Source: Lepidodermella squamata (lineage: Eukaryota; Gastrotricha). Taken from it: a stretch of DNA of 64,000 nt. The stretch covers positions 4,278,001 through 4,342,000 of the forward strand of contig JBLDXI010000032.1 of NCBI GenBank assembly GCA_047495785.1. The letters run 5' to 3'. The notes beneath the pieces are model-generated. The model was not told where the DNA came from. It was given only the letters and a program-made list of their open reading frames with translations, and did no database searches. Of this stretch, positions 42,702-54,167 are shown in pieces (within the stretch, counting starts at the first letter, position 1; each line of letters begins with the position of its first letter). The position numbers were made by a program, and so were the translations under genes.

Positions 42702-45149
42702 TCAATTTGGCGCAACTTTTACCGGCGCACTGATTCGCATAGCAAGCTTCACAGCCTCGCCCTTTTGCGCGAAAGTGACTTTTTTCGAGATTGCCCGTGT
42801 AGGTGGCCTCAGAAATTTAGACCCAACAGCGCATGCGACTGTTAGGGGAGCGATAATAAGGATAAATGCCGAGCATGAAATTAGCACGTGTTTTTCGTCT
42901 TGCCAACGAATGATGGCGACGAAACACGCTGCGATCGTAAGCAACAGAAATTGATACATGCAATTTGAACACAGAAATTTGAGGTAGCTGCTTGTGTGAG
43001 CAAACCGCTCCGGGTGCCGCTTTAAAGCGCTTCGCAGACTCAGCGAATATCGAACATTCATTGCCAGCATTAAAAGCTGAGCAACGCCATCGATTGTCAC
43101 TAAAACTGCGGATACGCTATCAGGTGGGAAAAATATCGACTGGAGGACATTGCACTCTTGATGCCAAAATTGAACTGCCGTGCTGATGTCGCTTTTTGAC
43201 ACTTCACTCATCGCGAGCGTAACTGAGTTTTGAAAGGGAGAAAAGCCTATTGCCGCGGCTAAAATTGCCGTTTGAATGATAGCCCATTCCACGGGTACCA
43301 TGAAATTACTATACAGAGCCTTTTTCAATTCCTGCCGAAGTTTAGCCATTAAACTGGCGACTAAACACGAAAAACCAGAACAAATCATGACGCAGATGGA
43401 GAGGCAATTACTGACGAAAGATGGCTGCAGGTACAGAGGTATAGCGAACGTGTGCCCGACTAAAACGATCGCGCCTAATAAAATTACGTAATCCAAGTGG
43501 TCGAGATATCGTACGCGATGAGACGCTTTCAGGCTGAATAGACCAATAGCAATGAAGACAGCGGCTTCCAGCGATGCGATTACCTTCAATGTTATGCTGA
43601 TTTCAGTGTTTAGCATGGGCAGAGTAGCATTAATGATTTTTAGGTCGTCCTTTGGCGGCAATCTATCGTGAGTTTGCCAAATAATATTTTCCGGTATCAA
43701 GTCTAAACGCCCCGTTCCGTTCGATCTGTACATCGCAACGACATTACCGTGGGGAAATTGTCGGAAAGCAATCGGAGAATCCGAGTCCATCCAATCTATG
43801 CCTCGATCGTAGCGGAAATAACCCTTTTGGCCAACCATGCTCGTTCTGAAAATAGCCTCTTTTAAAATTGAAAAACTCTGCAACCCTGTTGATCGGAAAA
43901 ATGGCCGATTCGTCGAAAGATCAGCGAGAGTCATGTTACGTTCGCGTAACAAATTTTCCGCTTCATTTAGCACGAGACCGAAAAACAGAGCTCGGTCGTA
44001 GTAAAGAGGTGCAAAATGGTCGAAGGCAGCTATTTCACCAAGTCCAGAAATTCTTGATTCAAACTCACGCTTCAGTTCATCAAGAGATAGCCCTGTGCTG
44101 TCACGATGCAGACCGTGTCCGACGATTTCATTAAGCGTTGCATCTGCGAAATTTATCACGTTCCTTAAAGAAAGTTGAAGCATTTTCAGGGTGCACCAAT
44201 GCGTGACTGCGGTAGGAACCTGTAAAGGGGTCATCAGCATGAACTGTGAGGTTACAACGAATCCTGGGCCGTATAAGCCATACCGGTACAGGTAGCAGCC
44301 CATCAACGCAATCATCGGAGTTGCACAGTGAATTATTCGAGGATTGCGTTTACGCATCTCCTCAAACATTTGCTCTATTTGAGCCTCTGAAGTTTCACCA
44401 ATCATAGTCGCGACACCGTAGTAGGCTAGGGTCACATGCCTTTTCTCCAGCTCTTTGATGAGAAGTTCGTTAAGCTGAAGGCTGAAAATGTCGGGGTCAC
44501 TCAGGATAGAAATCCTGTGCCAGCCCATTCGCACTATGAAGTAAGCTAGAGCTCGCGGATAGTTGTCTGAAGCTGGTCCCATGGGGTAGTAGGTGTCGTA
44601 GTAGTCTCGCCGCAGTCTCCCACGTGGTCCTTGAACATTGAACGAAAAGCCGAGCAAGCGCAAAGGAGCCATCATCATGGCGAGAACAGCTTGGCCGAAC
44701 ATCCCGCAGTCGGGAAGTATGACAACGGGAAGTCTGTTGTGAACCAAGTCGTTGTAGTGCAGCTTCCGAGTCACACGGCTTATCGATACTGCATCTCGGC
44801 ACTTCAAACAAATCAACAGATTGGGTTGTTGAAATTAAACTTAAATTACCTCATCGTCGATTGGTTCGAAAACGATTTCGTAATCAGGAAGCCATTGAGC
44901 AGACGAATTTCGCAATCTATCTAGGGCTATGGACATAGCCACTGTCGAAACTGGACCTAGATACCATAGGCCGTCATAAAGCGTGGAAACCACGACTTTG
45001 ATGATCGTTCTATTGGCAGCTGCTGAGGTGTTCAGCTGGCTGGATCCAACCTGTTGCGGCAATGGGCTGTCGTTGGGGATGCGTTGCATCAAGGACTGTC
45101 GACAGGCGTATAGCAGAAATATTAGGCTGAAGCCCGTATTCAAAACCAT
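42702..45149 (-). CDS. Divergent GABA-B receptor-like class C GPCR
   Basis: 799-aa receptor from two minus-strand exons, 44850-45149 and 42702-44801, joined across a 48-bp intron (phase 0, gta...aag). Signal peptide at the first ATG, then a Venus-flytrap ligand domain: GLWYLGPVSTVAMSIALDRL, LPDYEI, the conserved C-R-D...LHYND, GMFGQAV, and FIVRMGWHRISILSD. Seven membrane segments follow, between about residues 525 and 770. This order and the lack of a cysteine-rich domain between flytrap and membrane part are those of GABA-B receptors. The fit is loose, key ligand residues cannot be assigned by eye and no C-terminal coiled coil is visible, so an orphan class C receptor is possible. Confidence 0.8.
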
Positions 45150-45620
45150 TCCCGTTTTATTCAGGTCAGTTGTTGGCAAAATGATTAAGACATAAAAAGT
45201 GTCTATGAACGAGTGCCATTTTTACGAACGTGACTTTATGCGGAAATAGGGTCCTGCATAAAAAGATCAACGTGTTTATTAACCGATAAATAGGCCAATA
45301 ATGGATACTTGATATTTTCCTTCAACTTCAGCAAAGTGAATAATTGTCACACTTAGCTTGGTTGCGTCGCAGCTAACATGGATGTGGCATGAACGAGGGC
45401 AACAGTGAACCCTCCAGATGTGCCTGTGAAAAACGAAGCAGCGAAACTGGTGTAGAGGGTAATAGCCTTTTGTATCTGTGAAAAAAATTCTGCAGGAAGC
45501 GTGGTTCGATTTCCTGCGCCAAGTACCGTGTTTGACTGGCACCTGGGGAAATGGCTGAATTCACGCAGTTGTACTACGACGAGCATTGTGCACTAACCAA
45601 AAAAGACTCAATTATATGTG
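45150..45620. other. Shared upstream region of two divergent receptor genes
   Basis: About 470 bp between the starts of the GABA-B-like receptor (minus) and channel subunit 1 (plus), so it probably serves as a two-way promoter. No specific motif can be named. Confidence 0.45.
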
Positions 45621-46999
45621 ATGGTTTTTTTAGCTTCACGAGGTTCATGTGTCATGATATTGGCCACTGTGTTTGATCTTGTGAAAATATCTAACGGCGG
45701 TTTCTCAGCAAACTTGAGGGCGAACTTTTTGAAGCTATGCCCCGAGGCAGACTCTGATGCCTTGCCTTTAGATGTAGCGCGATCAACGAATTTTAGCAAG
45801 CCAATGACAGTCGAGGCTCGGTTTATACTATACCGATTCATCGAAATAAACGACCTCGAGAAGCGGTAAAACAGTCTGAATTATGGCCCGATTAATCTTA
45901 TTCTTGCCTTTTACCTTATAATATACCAGGCTGTCAATATTTGCCGATTTTATGTTTCAATGGAATTATCCCTGCCCACAAGCTGATTGCATTCGGCTTC
46001 TGGAGGATGCCTCAGAGTGCTCTACGAACCCAGCCGTAGATAATCTATATTTCCTTTTGAAGACTGACTCGTCTTGGTGCCCGTCGTTGGTGCATATAAA
46101 TGCTATCGATCGGTCTCTTGTTCTCCAAGACCAATCGAGCCATGCTATCTGGGTCTACCCATTCAACGATGTTCAAGCTTTTTGGAATGTTTTCACGCGA
46201 TACGACTCAGCTTGCAGCACTTTCTCCTTTCGTCGATTCCCGTTCGATTTTCTGAATTGCTCGCTCATTTTCGATGCAGCCGACAATATCGGCTTCATTT
46301 ACTACAATTTAACCAGGTTTGCTGTGGATATTTCGATGAGAGGTCATTTTATGACTGGCACTGAAATTTGGCAACTCGTTGAACCTTTGACGAGCGAGAC
46401 TGTAGTCACTGAGCAGTACGACGGGTCTAATTACCAGCGAATTTTCTTGCACATAGCTTTCAAGAGAATCCCAAACTCGTTTATCTATAGCATTTTCCTT
46501 CCAACCCTGGGTCTGATGATTTTACAACTGTCATCTCTCGCCATGGCGCCGCATTTTCCTGACCGTCCTACTTTCAGCATCACCGTGGTTCTGTCTTATG
46601 CTGTGTTACTAACTGTCATCAACCAAAGCATACCACTTACGTCGGAGCCAGTTTATTTGGTATGTTTTTTGCTGCATTCTTCGCATTGGTTTTTATGTTG
46701 CTTTTCTTGCTATATAGGTTTACATGGTAACGACAAAGTTCGCCTGCGCAGTTCTGATAACAATTTACACGCTAATAGCTTGTTGTTGGGCGTGCAAAGA
46801 GCGCCGGGCTCGGAAGAAACAGAAGCGGCTGTTAAAGCAGGACCTTCTCGCCGAAACCACCAAAACCGAAATACGAGGCTATCGCGTGTTGAAATGGAGC
46901 CGTGTTCGCATTTCCGACTTTGTCGTAGCTTGTGTGGTTTTTGCGATCGTCCTGATTTCTGACTGCGTCTACTTTAGCCTCATGCTCGCAGATGACTGA
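45621..46999 (+). CDS. Short Cys-loop ligand-gated channel subunit 1
   Basis: 418-aa pentameric channel subunit from exons 45621-45865, 45930-46659, 46718-46999. Start is the first ATG of the frame, giving a hydrophobic N-terminus. Cys-loop CSTFSFRRFPFDFLNC has 14 residues between the cysteines, one more than usual. Extra cysteines (YPCPQADC...SEC) lie before loop A. TM2 is preceded by PDR, and the 9' leucine is present. The TM3-TM4 loop is about 40 residues, basic. Intron 1 (phase 2 after EK) is at the position shared with subunits 4 and 5; intron 2 lies just before TM3. No vicinal cysteines in loop C; ligand unknown. Confidence 0.85.
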
Positions 47000-47549
47000 T
47001 TACAAAATCAATTTTCAAGCTTCATGGCTTGTTTGAACAATCGCGTTTTTTCTGAAACATGGGAAAGCTAATTTGATAATCAAACAAAGAAAAACTCTAC
47101 AATTCTTCTCCGAAAGTTGATGACGAAATAATATGGCCGTGGTGGCCCGGCCCATTCTCATTTCATCTGCTCATTAGCAGTTTCTGTATAATGGCCAACA
47201 ATGGCTTTCCACTCCAGTATTTTTTGGCTGACGCTGGATTTCAAAAAAAATTTACCGATCGGATCGAAATTTGTTGAAGGATTAGAGGAAGTTTGTTGAA
47301 GGACTAGATCATTCGAGGCCGAGCAGCTGGATTTAATTAACTTACCCATAATATTTACTCTGGTCGATTCGAAGTCGATCCTGCGACCATTCCGTGAGAT
47401 TTTTTGTTGAGTCAATAAAAAGCAATTGTAATTACCAGCCGTCGATTGTTATTGATCAAAAAGAACCTCAGATACGCCATATCCTGCAAGAGAACGATGA
47501 ACGTTATATGCTTTAGTGGCATTGCCTTTTAGTCTTCTGGTGATTCGCG
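47000..47549. other. Intergenic region
   Basis: About 550 bp between channel subunits 1 and 2; no gene supported. Confidence 0.4.
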
Positions 47550-48743
47550 ATGCCTCAAATGGGTCTTATAGCCTTCATAATCTTCATGATAGTAATCATG
47601 AAAGCTGAAGGTGATGATCAGTTCAAAAATGATACAGTTTTTGAGCGATTGAGCTCGCGATTCTTCAACTTATGCCCAGCTGCCCGATCTAAATACCTGC
47701 CTCTTGAGGTGCTGAAATACAACAGCGTGCAAGGGAAAACGGGCAATGACCGCTTACTAACGGTCAAAATCATTGCATCTTTTTACCGTTTCATCGAGAT
47801 CAGCGATGTAGATAGACGGCTTTCGATGATGGCGGAAATGCGATACTATTGGAGTTTTCCATGCCCTACTTTCACCTGCGATCAACTATTGGACGGTGAT
47901 GATAGAGCCGTTTGCAACTTCCCAGAGTTACATTTTTTTGTATCCCCGAGCACCATATGGTATCCAGTCTTGACTCATATAAATGGATTTGAGAAAGCAC
48001 GGCCCACTGACGATGAAATCGCAGCGATTCCCATGTGGATCTATCCTCACACGTCGATTGGGTTCTGGTCGTTTTTCGCCAGGTTCGATTCAACCTGCAA
48101 GTCCTTTCAGTTCAGCAAATTCCCATTTGATACGTTGAACTGTTCGTTGATGATGGAAAGTGATGACCCAATGGTCTTGTATTGGCCTCAGGAAATGAAG
48201 CTCGAAGAAAGCCCTGGTTCTAGCTTCATAAGAAATGTAGAGCTTTGGCAGTTGTTAGAAATGTCCCCTCGAATCGAAATGCTCTCTGACCACGAGAGCA
48301 CTTTTTGCCGCGTGTATTTTTCGATGTTGTACCAGCGCAAGCCTTATTACTACGTTTGCAACATGTTCCTACCAACTCTGCTGCTTTTTGTTGTTCAAAT
48401 CGTATCGTTAAGTGTTCATCCAGACTCTGGCGAAAGATCAAACTTGTGCATCACCGTTATGCTAGCTTACACTGTCATATTAACAATGATTTACGATCAG
48501 ATTCCGCGAACGTCAGAACCGGTTTACTTGGTCTATATGGTGGTGACAAAATTCGCCTGTGGTGCGGTTATCACCATCTACATGCTGATCATTTGGCAAA
48601 TCGCAAAGAAAAATAAGCTGACATGTAGAAAAATATGCAATGTAAACGCTATCCGCTTCGCCGATATTATTGTTGCTAGTCTGTCTCTATCATCTGTCGC
48701 TATCTCCGACATTGTCTATTTTACATTGATGACCAGTGGCTAA
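47550..48743 (+). CDS. Short Cys-loop ligand-gated channel subunit 2 (intronless)
   Basis: 397-aa subunit in one exon. Signal peptide (residues 1-21), extracellular domain with extra cysteines C105, C110 and C122, Cys-loop C183-C198 (CKSFQFSKFPFDTLNC) with 14 residues between, TM1 about 267-288, TM2 about 297-318 preceded by SGER (acidic -1', in favour of cations) with 9' leucine, TM3 about 326-349, a cytoplasmic loop of only about 20 residues, and TM4 about 371-393. Closest relative is subunit 3, also intronless. Such a short loop leaves little room for the trafficking and portal helices of animal receptors. Ligand unknown. Confidence 0.88.
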   Translation: MPQMGLIAFIIFMIVIMKAEGDDQFKNDTVFERLSSRFFNLCPAARSKYLPLEVLKYNSVQGKTGNDRLLTVKIIASFYRFIEISDVDRRLSMMAEMRYYWSFPCPTFTCDQLLDGDDRAVCNFPELHFFVSPSTIWYPVLTHINGFEKARPTDDEIAAIPMWIYPHTSIGFWSFFARFDSTCKSFQFSKFPFDTLNCSLMMESDDPMVLYWPQEMKLEESPGSSFIRNVELWQLLEMSPRIEMLSDHESTFCRVYFSMLYQRKPYYYVCNMFLPTLLLFVVQIVSLSVHPDSGERSNLCITVMLAYTVILTMIYDQIPRTSEPVYLVYMVVTKFACGAVITIYMLIIWQIAKKNKLTCRKICNVNAIRFADIIVASLSLSSVAISDIVYFTLMTSG

Positions 48744-49279
48744 AAAGTGAATATGTTAAATCTACCAAATTACAGCTAGGAACGACCCATGTCCACTTTT
48801 CGGCAGTTTGTTTTAGTTGAATAAAAACACGCCATCGGCATCCTGTTTGGAAGTTTTTGCTATAAGCCAGTTTTGCTAAAACATCCATCCAGGCAGTTAA
48901 AGAACCAAATTTTAGACCGGGAACAAGTCAAAATCGTGCATAGAAAATACTGAATCGATGTCGTAATTTAGAAGGCATTCCTAGCTTTGATAGCTCTAGA
49001 ATCTACTAACTAATTGCAAATCATCTCAATTCCTATTTTGGGCGAGTCGTATCCTGAATACTCCGGTCTACCCTGCTAGCTTCGCTTGCCAAGCAAATAA
49101 ACGTTTGACCAAATTGACATTCCAATCAATGAAACCTTTTATGGTGAGTATGATTGAATACTGTTTGATTGATTTCGATGTGTTATACCTAAATATAAAG
49201 GGGATTAATTCGAGTTAGTAATTTTAAATTTTAGGTGCATAGTCATTTTAACGTCTCGATTTATAATAAGCTATATGTT
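48744..49279. other. Intergenic region
   Basis: About 540 bp between channel subunits 2 and 3; AATAAA near 48822 probably ends subunit 2. Nothing else supported. Confidence 0.45.
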
Positions 49280-50491
49280 ATGATAAGACTGGCTTACCTC
49301 ATTTACTGCTTGTTTCCCCTTGCAATTCATTGCGAGGACGTTGCGAGCAATACAACCCTACTTGAACGACTGAAGGTCCGCTTCTTTGAGCTCTGTCCTG
49401 CTGCTCGATCAAAATACTTGCCGCTTGAGACGATTCGCTGGAGTCGATTGACGGGGCGAAATGATGACAACTTTATCACTGTGAGGGTTGGCTTGTCGTT
49501 ATTCCGATTTCTCGAGATCAGTGACGTTGAACGACGGCTTTCGATTTCTGGGGAAATCAAGTACTTTTGGAATTTCCCGTGTCCGAACATCACCTGCCAA
49601 GAGCTATTGGACGGTGACGACTTAGTTGTTTGTAACATTTCAGATCTTCATTTTACGGTTTCGACTCAAGATCATTGGTACCCAATATTGACGCATACGA
49701 ATGCATTCGATAAAGCTCGCCTATCGGCTGATGACCTTTCAGCTTTGCCAATGCGAATATACCCTCTAGCTTCCGAGGTTTATCTATATCATTTCGCGCG
49801 ATTTGATTCGACGTGTAAATTGTTTCAATTTAATCTATTCCCTTTTGACTCGTTGAATTGCTCGGTCATGATGGATTCAGATGATAACCTGGTAATGTAC
49901 AGCCCTTTTTCGGTGGCTATTGACGGAAGCTCGATAACTTCTTTCCTAAGGGAGGTGGAGCTGTGGGAGCTGGAAAGTCTGGCCCCACGGCAAGTTATGG
50001 TGAAATCTCTCGAGAGCAACATTTCCTACTGCCGAGTGTATTTTTCAATGCTTTACAAGAGGAAATCCTTCTTCTACATTTGCAATATGTTCCTGCCGAC
50101 AATGCTGCTTTTTGTGGTGCAGATAGCGTCACTTTTCTTGCAACCCGAATCAGGAGAAAGGGCAAACCTATGTATTACTGTTATGTTGGCTTATACAGTA
50201 ATTCTAACGATGATATACGACCAGATACCGAAGACCTCAGAGCCTGTATACCTGGTTTACATGGTTATAACCAAGTTCACGATTGGTGGCCTCATCACGG
50301 TTTACATGATTTTCATTAAGCAGCTCGGGATCACCTCCGAGGAAAGCGCTAGAATCCTCCGGATAATCAGTTTTAAGCTTGGTTTTCAGCTGCCTGCGTT
50401 GCGAATCGCCGACTTGACGATGGCCGCTGTTTCAACGCTAACAGTCATAATTTCAGACATTATATATTTCAATTTGATGATGAATGGGTGA
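49280..50491 (+). CDS. Short Cys-loop ligand-gated channel subunit 3 (intronless)
   Basis: 403-aa subunit in one exon, start at the first ATG of the frame, with signal peptide. Strongly similar to subunit 2 throughout (LCPAARSKYLPLE, RFLEISDVERRLSI, CKLFQFNLFPFDSLNC with 14 residues, SGERANLCITVMLAYTVILT, IPKTSEPVYLVYMV). Extra cysteines FPCPNITC...VVC are conserved. TM3-TM4 loop about 30 residues. The two genes are a tandem pair, probably after an intronless copy arose from an intron-containing relative. Confidence 0.88.
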   Translation: MIRLAYLIYCLFPLAIHCEDVASNTTLLERLKVRFFELCPAARSKYLPLETIRWSRLTGRNDDNFITVRVGLSLFRFLEISDVERRLSISGEIKYFWNFPCPNITCQELLDGDDLVVCNISDLHFTVSTQDHWYPILTHTNAFDKARLSADDLSALPMRIYPLASEVYLYHFARFDSTCKLFQFNLFPFDSLNCSVMMDSDDNLVMYSPFSVAIDGSSITSFLREVELWELESLAPRQVMVKSLESNISYCRVYFSMLYKRKSFFYICNMFLPTMLLFVVQIASLFLQPESGERANLCITVMLAYTVILTMIYDQIPKTSEPVYLVYMVITKFTIGGLITVYMIFIKQLGITSEESARILRIISFKLGFQLPALRIADLTMAAVSTLTVIISDIIYFNLMMNG

Positions 50492-51289
50492 TGGCGTGTA
50501 ACCTTTTCGTCGGACATATGGTCATCTGCTGATTCAAAATTTAGGATATGTTAGGTTAGGGATATATTCTAGTTGATAAGAACTGTTGGAAATCTTTTGA
50601 ACTTCATGAGTTCTCTTTTTATGTTTCTAGACGTCATTTCGAAGGAGTGATTTTTGCTATCACACGTGTTCGCAAAGAATTTCGAATAAAACTATAGCCG
50701 AATTTCAAGATTCTCTGGGCTTAGCGACAGGGTGAACATGATAGACTAAGTTCGAATTTAGGTTTCGTTTTTCCATTGCCTTCTCTCATTCTCCTATTCT
50801 TCTGGTCACATTGTTCCCGGTCTTCTTCTATAGCCCTCGGCTCTTCATTATTTTGTTTCATTATTTCACGTTTTTCAATAAAGAATTACGTAAAGCCCAT
50901 CGCTAGAAAAGTTAACTAAGTGGAACCAGTTATCCCTCAATTTTTTGATTGGTTGATAATTTTAGTCGCACGAAAGGCATCTGTTGATAAGAGTGAATGT
51001 GGGAAAGATAAGAGCCAACCAAGTAAGCTCTTTGAGCCAACCAATCAGGTTTCACACTCTCCACAAGAACATCAGAAAACTTGGCAATTTTATTTTAAAT
51101 TAGTTTTCCGGCAACAATTTCAAGAGATGGTCAGTTTATCGGCGTTTTAGTCGATATTTCCTTCCAAGAATCAATATCCAAAGCTTGGCCGTTGAATGGC
51201 GTATCATTTGTATCATTTGAGGCAGATTTACGATACTATGGCTAAACATTGATTACACGACAAGCAAGCCATCAAAACAAATAACAAGC
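50492..51289. other. Intergenic region between convergent channel genes
   Basis: About 800 bp between the stops of subunit 3 (plus) and subunit 4 (minus). Contains a pyrimidine-rich stretch near 50775-50860 and AATAAA near 50877. No gene supported. Confidence 0.4.
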
Positions 51290-52579
51290 TCAGGGAATCA
51301 TGAGGTTACCGTAATACGCTAACAAAATTAAGCCCGTGATAAAGGAAATCACAGCCGTGAATAAATCAGCGATGCGTATGATTGTTACCTTAAGCCTAAA
51401 TTTTTTGGATAACAGCCACTTTTGCGTGAATGTGGTTGACACGGCGGCTGTACATGCCACTAGGGTGTAGAATGTTATAATCAGGCAAATTACTACGTAT
51501 CCAGTAATAAGGTTGATGATGTATACGTCGCGGGAGGTCCGCGGGATCAGGCTAGATACCATGGTTTGTAGCACACCAACAGCCAAGTTGACAGTCACAC
51601 AGAACGTGGGGCGATCTGGTTGTCCAGGCTCCATGATCAACCCGGAAACTTGCAGGAAATACAGACCAATAGTAGGTATGATAATGTTGCCCATGTAATA
51701 GGAATATTTTCGGCTTATGCATAAACTGACAGTAACATGGTGGAAACTTTCAAGCTCAACAACAGATGCGTTGTAGCTGACGAACCGCCAGATATCATCA
51801 GCCCGCATAGGCTCTCGATTCGGGTAGACCCGGATGACGCCAATCTGAAAGGAGACTTCATTCGCCGCATTCTCCAGCTCGTACTCGAATGTACACGTGG
51901 CTGTGTCGAAAGGGAATTTTTGAAAATCGAAGCCGTTGCATTTGGAAGTAACGGGGCCGATTTTCATCAGGCGTACCTGCGGCTCCTGTCGCATAGGCCT
52001 TAACTGAACCACCCGCTCCCTAGATGATCAAATTGAAAAATAATAAACACCGAGAAATAATCAATTTTACTGTCGCAAGGGCCGCGCTTCCGATATAGCG
52101 TTGAGGTGTTGAACGTCAGGCCACCAAATTTCTTCCTTGGGAATCGAGAAGAACATTCGATTCAAAGTGGCGTTGGGGATTTCTTCGAATCCAGGCAGCA
52201 AATCCGACCTGATATCGTGGCCACAAGGCGGTACCCAGGCCACATACATGTAAGACAGCACAGTCATGCTAGTGAAATTGTGAAATTGATTGAAATTGAA
52301 TAGATAAGATGACGGTATTTACCTCAAATTGACGTCGTCTACTTCGTTGACATTGGCGAGAGTTGAGCTGAAATAGCATCGTATTGGATCGCTATAGTTC
52401 CTTCTCTTTAGCTGCCAGTCGAGCGGCAAGTTGATGCTTCGCATGATGGGGCAAATTTTGAAGAAGCGCTCTTTCAAATAATTAGACGGCAACTGAGTAC
52501 TTGGCCATGTTTCATTTTGGCAAAAGATACTGCTGAATGTATAAAGAATTAGCAATAGAGGCGAGATCAGATTTCTCAT
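51290..52579 (-). CDS. Short Cys-loop ligand-gated channel subunit 4
   Basis: 394-aa subunit from minus-strand exons 52323-52579, 52071-52268, 51290-52019 (introns 54 and 51 bp). Signal peptide, loop A region EEIWWPDVQHLNA, Cys-loop CNGFDFQKFPFDTATC with 14 residues between cysteines, TM2 preceded by PDR with 9' leucine (PTFCVTVNLAVGVLQTMV), short TM3-TM4 loop. First intron is phase 2 at the same place as in subunits 1 and 5. Compared with subunits 2 and 3 it lacks the extra C-x4-C pair. Forms a tandem pair with subunit 5. Confidence 0.85.
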
Positions 52580-52905
52580 GGATATGCGTTGAAAAGCTTT
52601 GAAATTTCGTTTTTATATTAAACACCACAAAATTCAATATGGTTCGAGACAAACAACTTTTCAATAAAACTGAGCTCAGAACGGTACAAAACTATATACC
52701 GAAAGGCTCAAACCGGTGGAAATTTGCACTACGTTCGCACTACGATTTATCGACTTCGGGAACGGAAGTTAGGATTGGCACTCAGCGAAAAGCAGTTGCG
52801 ACGAAAAGGGCTCAGAAATATTGACTCAAGAGTATTCAAATACATTTTATTAATTTTAGAATGTTGTTTGGATGTCGCCTGAATGTTCACAAGCAAAGGG
52901 GCTAT
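52580..52905. other. Intergenic spacer
   Basis: About 325 bp between channel subunits 4 and 5 (both minus). A minus-strand AATAAA near 52843 probably ends subunit 5. The open frame on the plus strand here resembles nothing. Confidence 0.4.
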
Positions 52906-54167
52906 TTAGCTTGTCATTTTCGCCCCGTAATAAGTTAACAGAGTCAAGGCAACTGTCATTGATAGAAAGGCGACAATGACATCTAACAGGCGAATAATAC
53001 TGATACCGCATCGTTGAGTCACCCAGATCTTACGCTTGAAGGTCTTCGATTTGGCAACTGCGCATGCCAACAAGGAGTAAATTGTTATCATTAGACATAT
53101 AGCTGTATATGCTGTTAGAATGTTGATAACGTAGATCTCTTGGGAGGTTTGAGGAATAAGGCTAGAAACAAGGGTTTGCAATACCGCAACAGACAAGTTG
53201 ACAGTTACGCAAAATGTCGGCCGATCTGGATGTGCCGGGTCTATGACCAGGCCGGTAGTCTGCAGCATGTAGAGGCCGATGCTAGGAAGAAAAATGTTAC
53301 CAATGTAGTAGGCGGACTTTCTCTTCATGACCAGCTTCACGCTGATGTGATGATAGTCGCCGACAGATGATCGAGTGCCGTTGTAGCTGATGAACGTCCA
53401 AATGTCGTCAGGGCGAAGCGGCTGGCTGTCCGCGTATAGCCCAGCGGCTTTCAGCTCAATCGAAACCTCGCTAGATTTATAGTCGATTTCGTACTCGAGC
53501 GTACATACAGCAGTGTCGAATGGAAATTTTTGAAAGTTGAAACCGGAACATTTCGTCGTAATCGGGCCGACGAAAAAAAGGCGAAGCTGCGGCTCGGGTT
53601 GAAATGGTCGAATGAAAATGTCCGTTTGTCTGAAAAAAGTGTCGATTATAAGTTGCAATATACCAATAATTTTACCCCCGGAAAGGTCGGGCATCGCCGA
53701 TAGGGTTCAGATGTTGCAAATCAGGCCACCATAGTTCCTCTTTGGGAATTTCCAGGCCCATCGAATCGAGAACTTCTGCTGGAATTGAGACGTTATAGCC
53801 TGGTAGCAAGTCTTGGCGGATATCTCGCCCACACGAAACGGACCATGCCATCCACAAAAAAGTGTTTATTGTCACGCTGTGTCACCCATTATATTCGCAG
53901 TAATAAGTAAAAAATAACAAATTACCTCATTTTAACGTCGTTAACTTCATCGATAGTACAAGCCTCGGAGTGAAATTCCGCTTTCAATGGATCACCAAAA
54001 TTGCCAGTCATGAGCTGCCTATCTGCCGGCAGGCTGTTGCCTCTGAGTATCGGACAAAGTTCAAACAGCCGAGTTTTCAAAACAGCCGTTGGAGCGTCTG
54101 TCCATTGCCAGACCGAAGCAGCATTAGCATACGTGGAAATCGAAATGGTGATCAGAAGGCTATTCAT
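52906..54167 (-). CDS. Short Cys-loop ligand-gated channel subunit 5
   Basis: 388-aa subunit from minus-strand exons 53926-54167, 53676-53876, 52906-53629 (introns 49 and 46 bp). Signal peptide, loop A region EELWWPDLQHLNP, Cys-loop CSGFNFQKFPFDTAVC with 14 residues, TM2 preceded by PDR (PTFCVTVNLSVAVLQTLV), TM3-TM4 loop of about 22 mostly basic residues, TM4 at the end. Exon boundaries and phases match subunit 4. Ligand and ion selectivity untested; the acidic residue before TM2 suggests cations. Confidence 0.85.
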
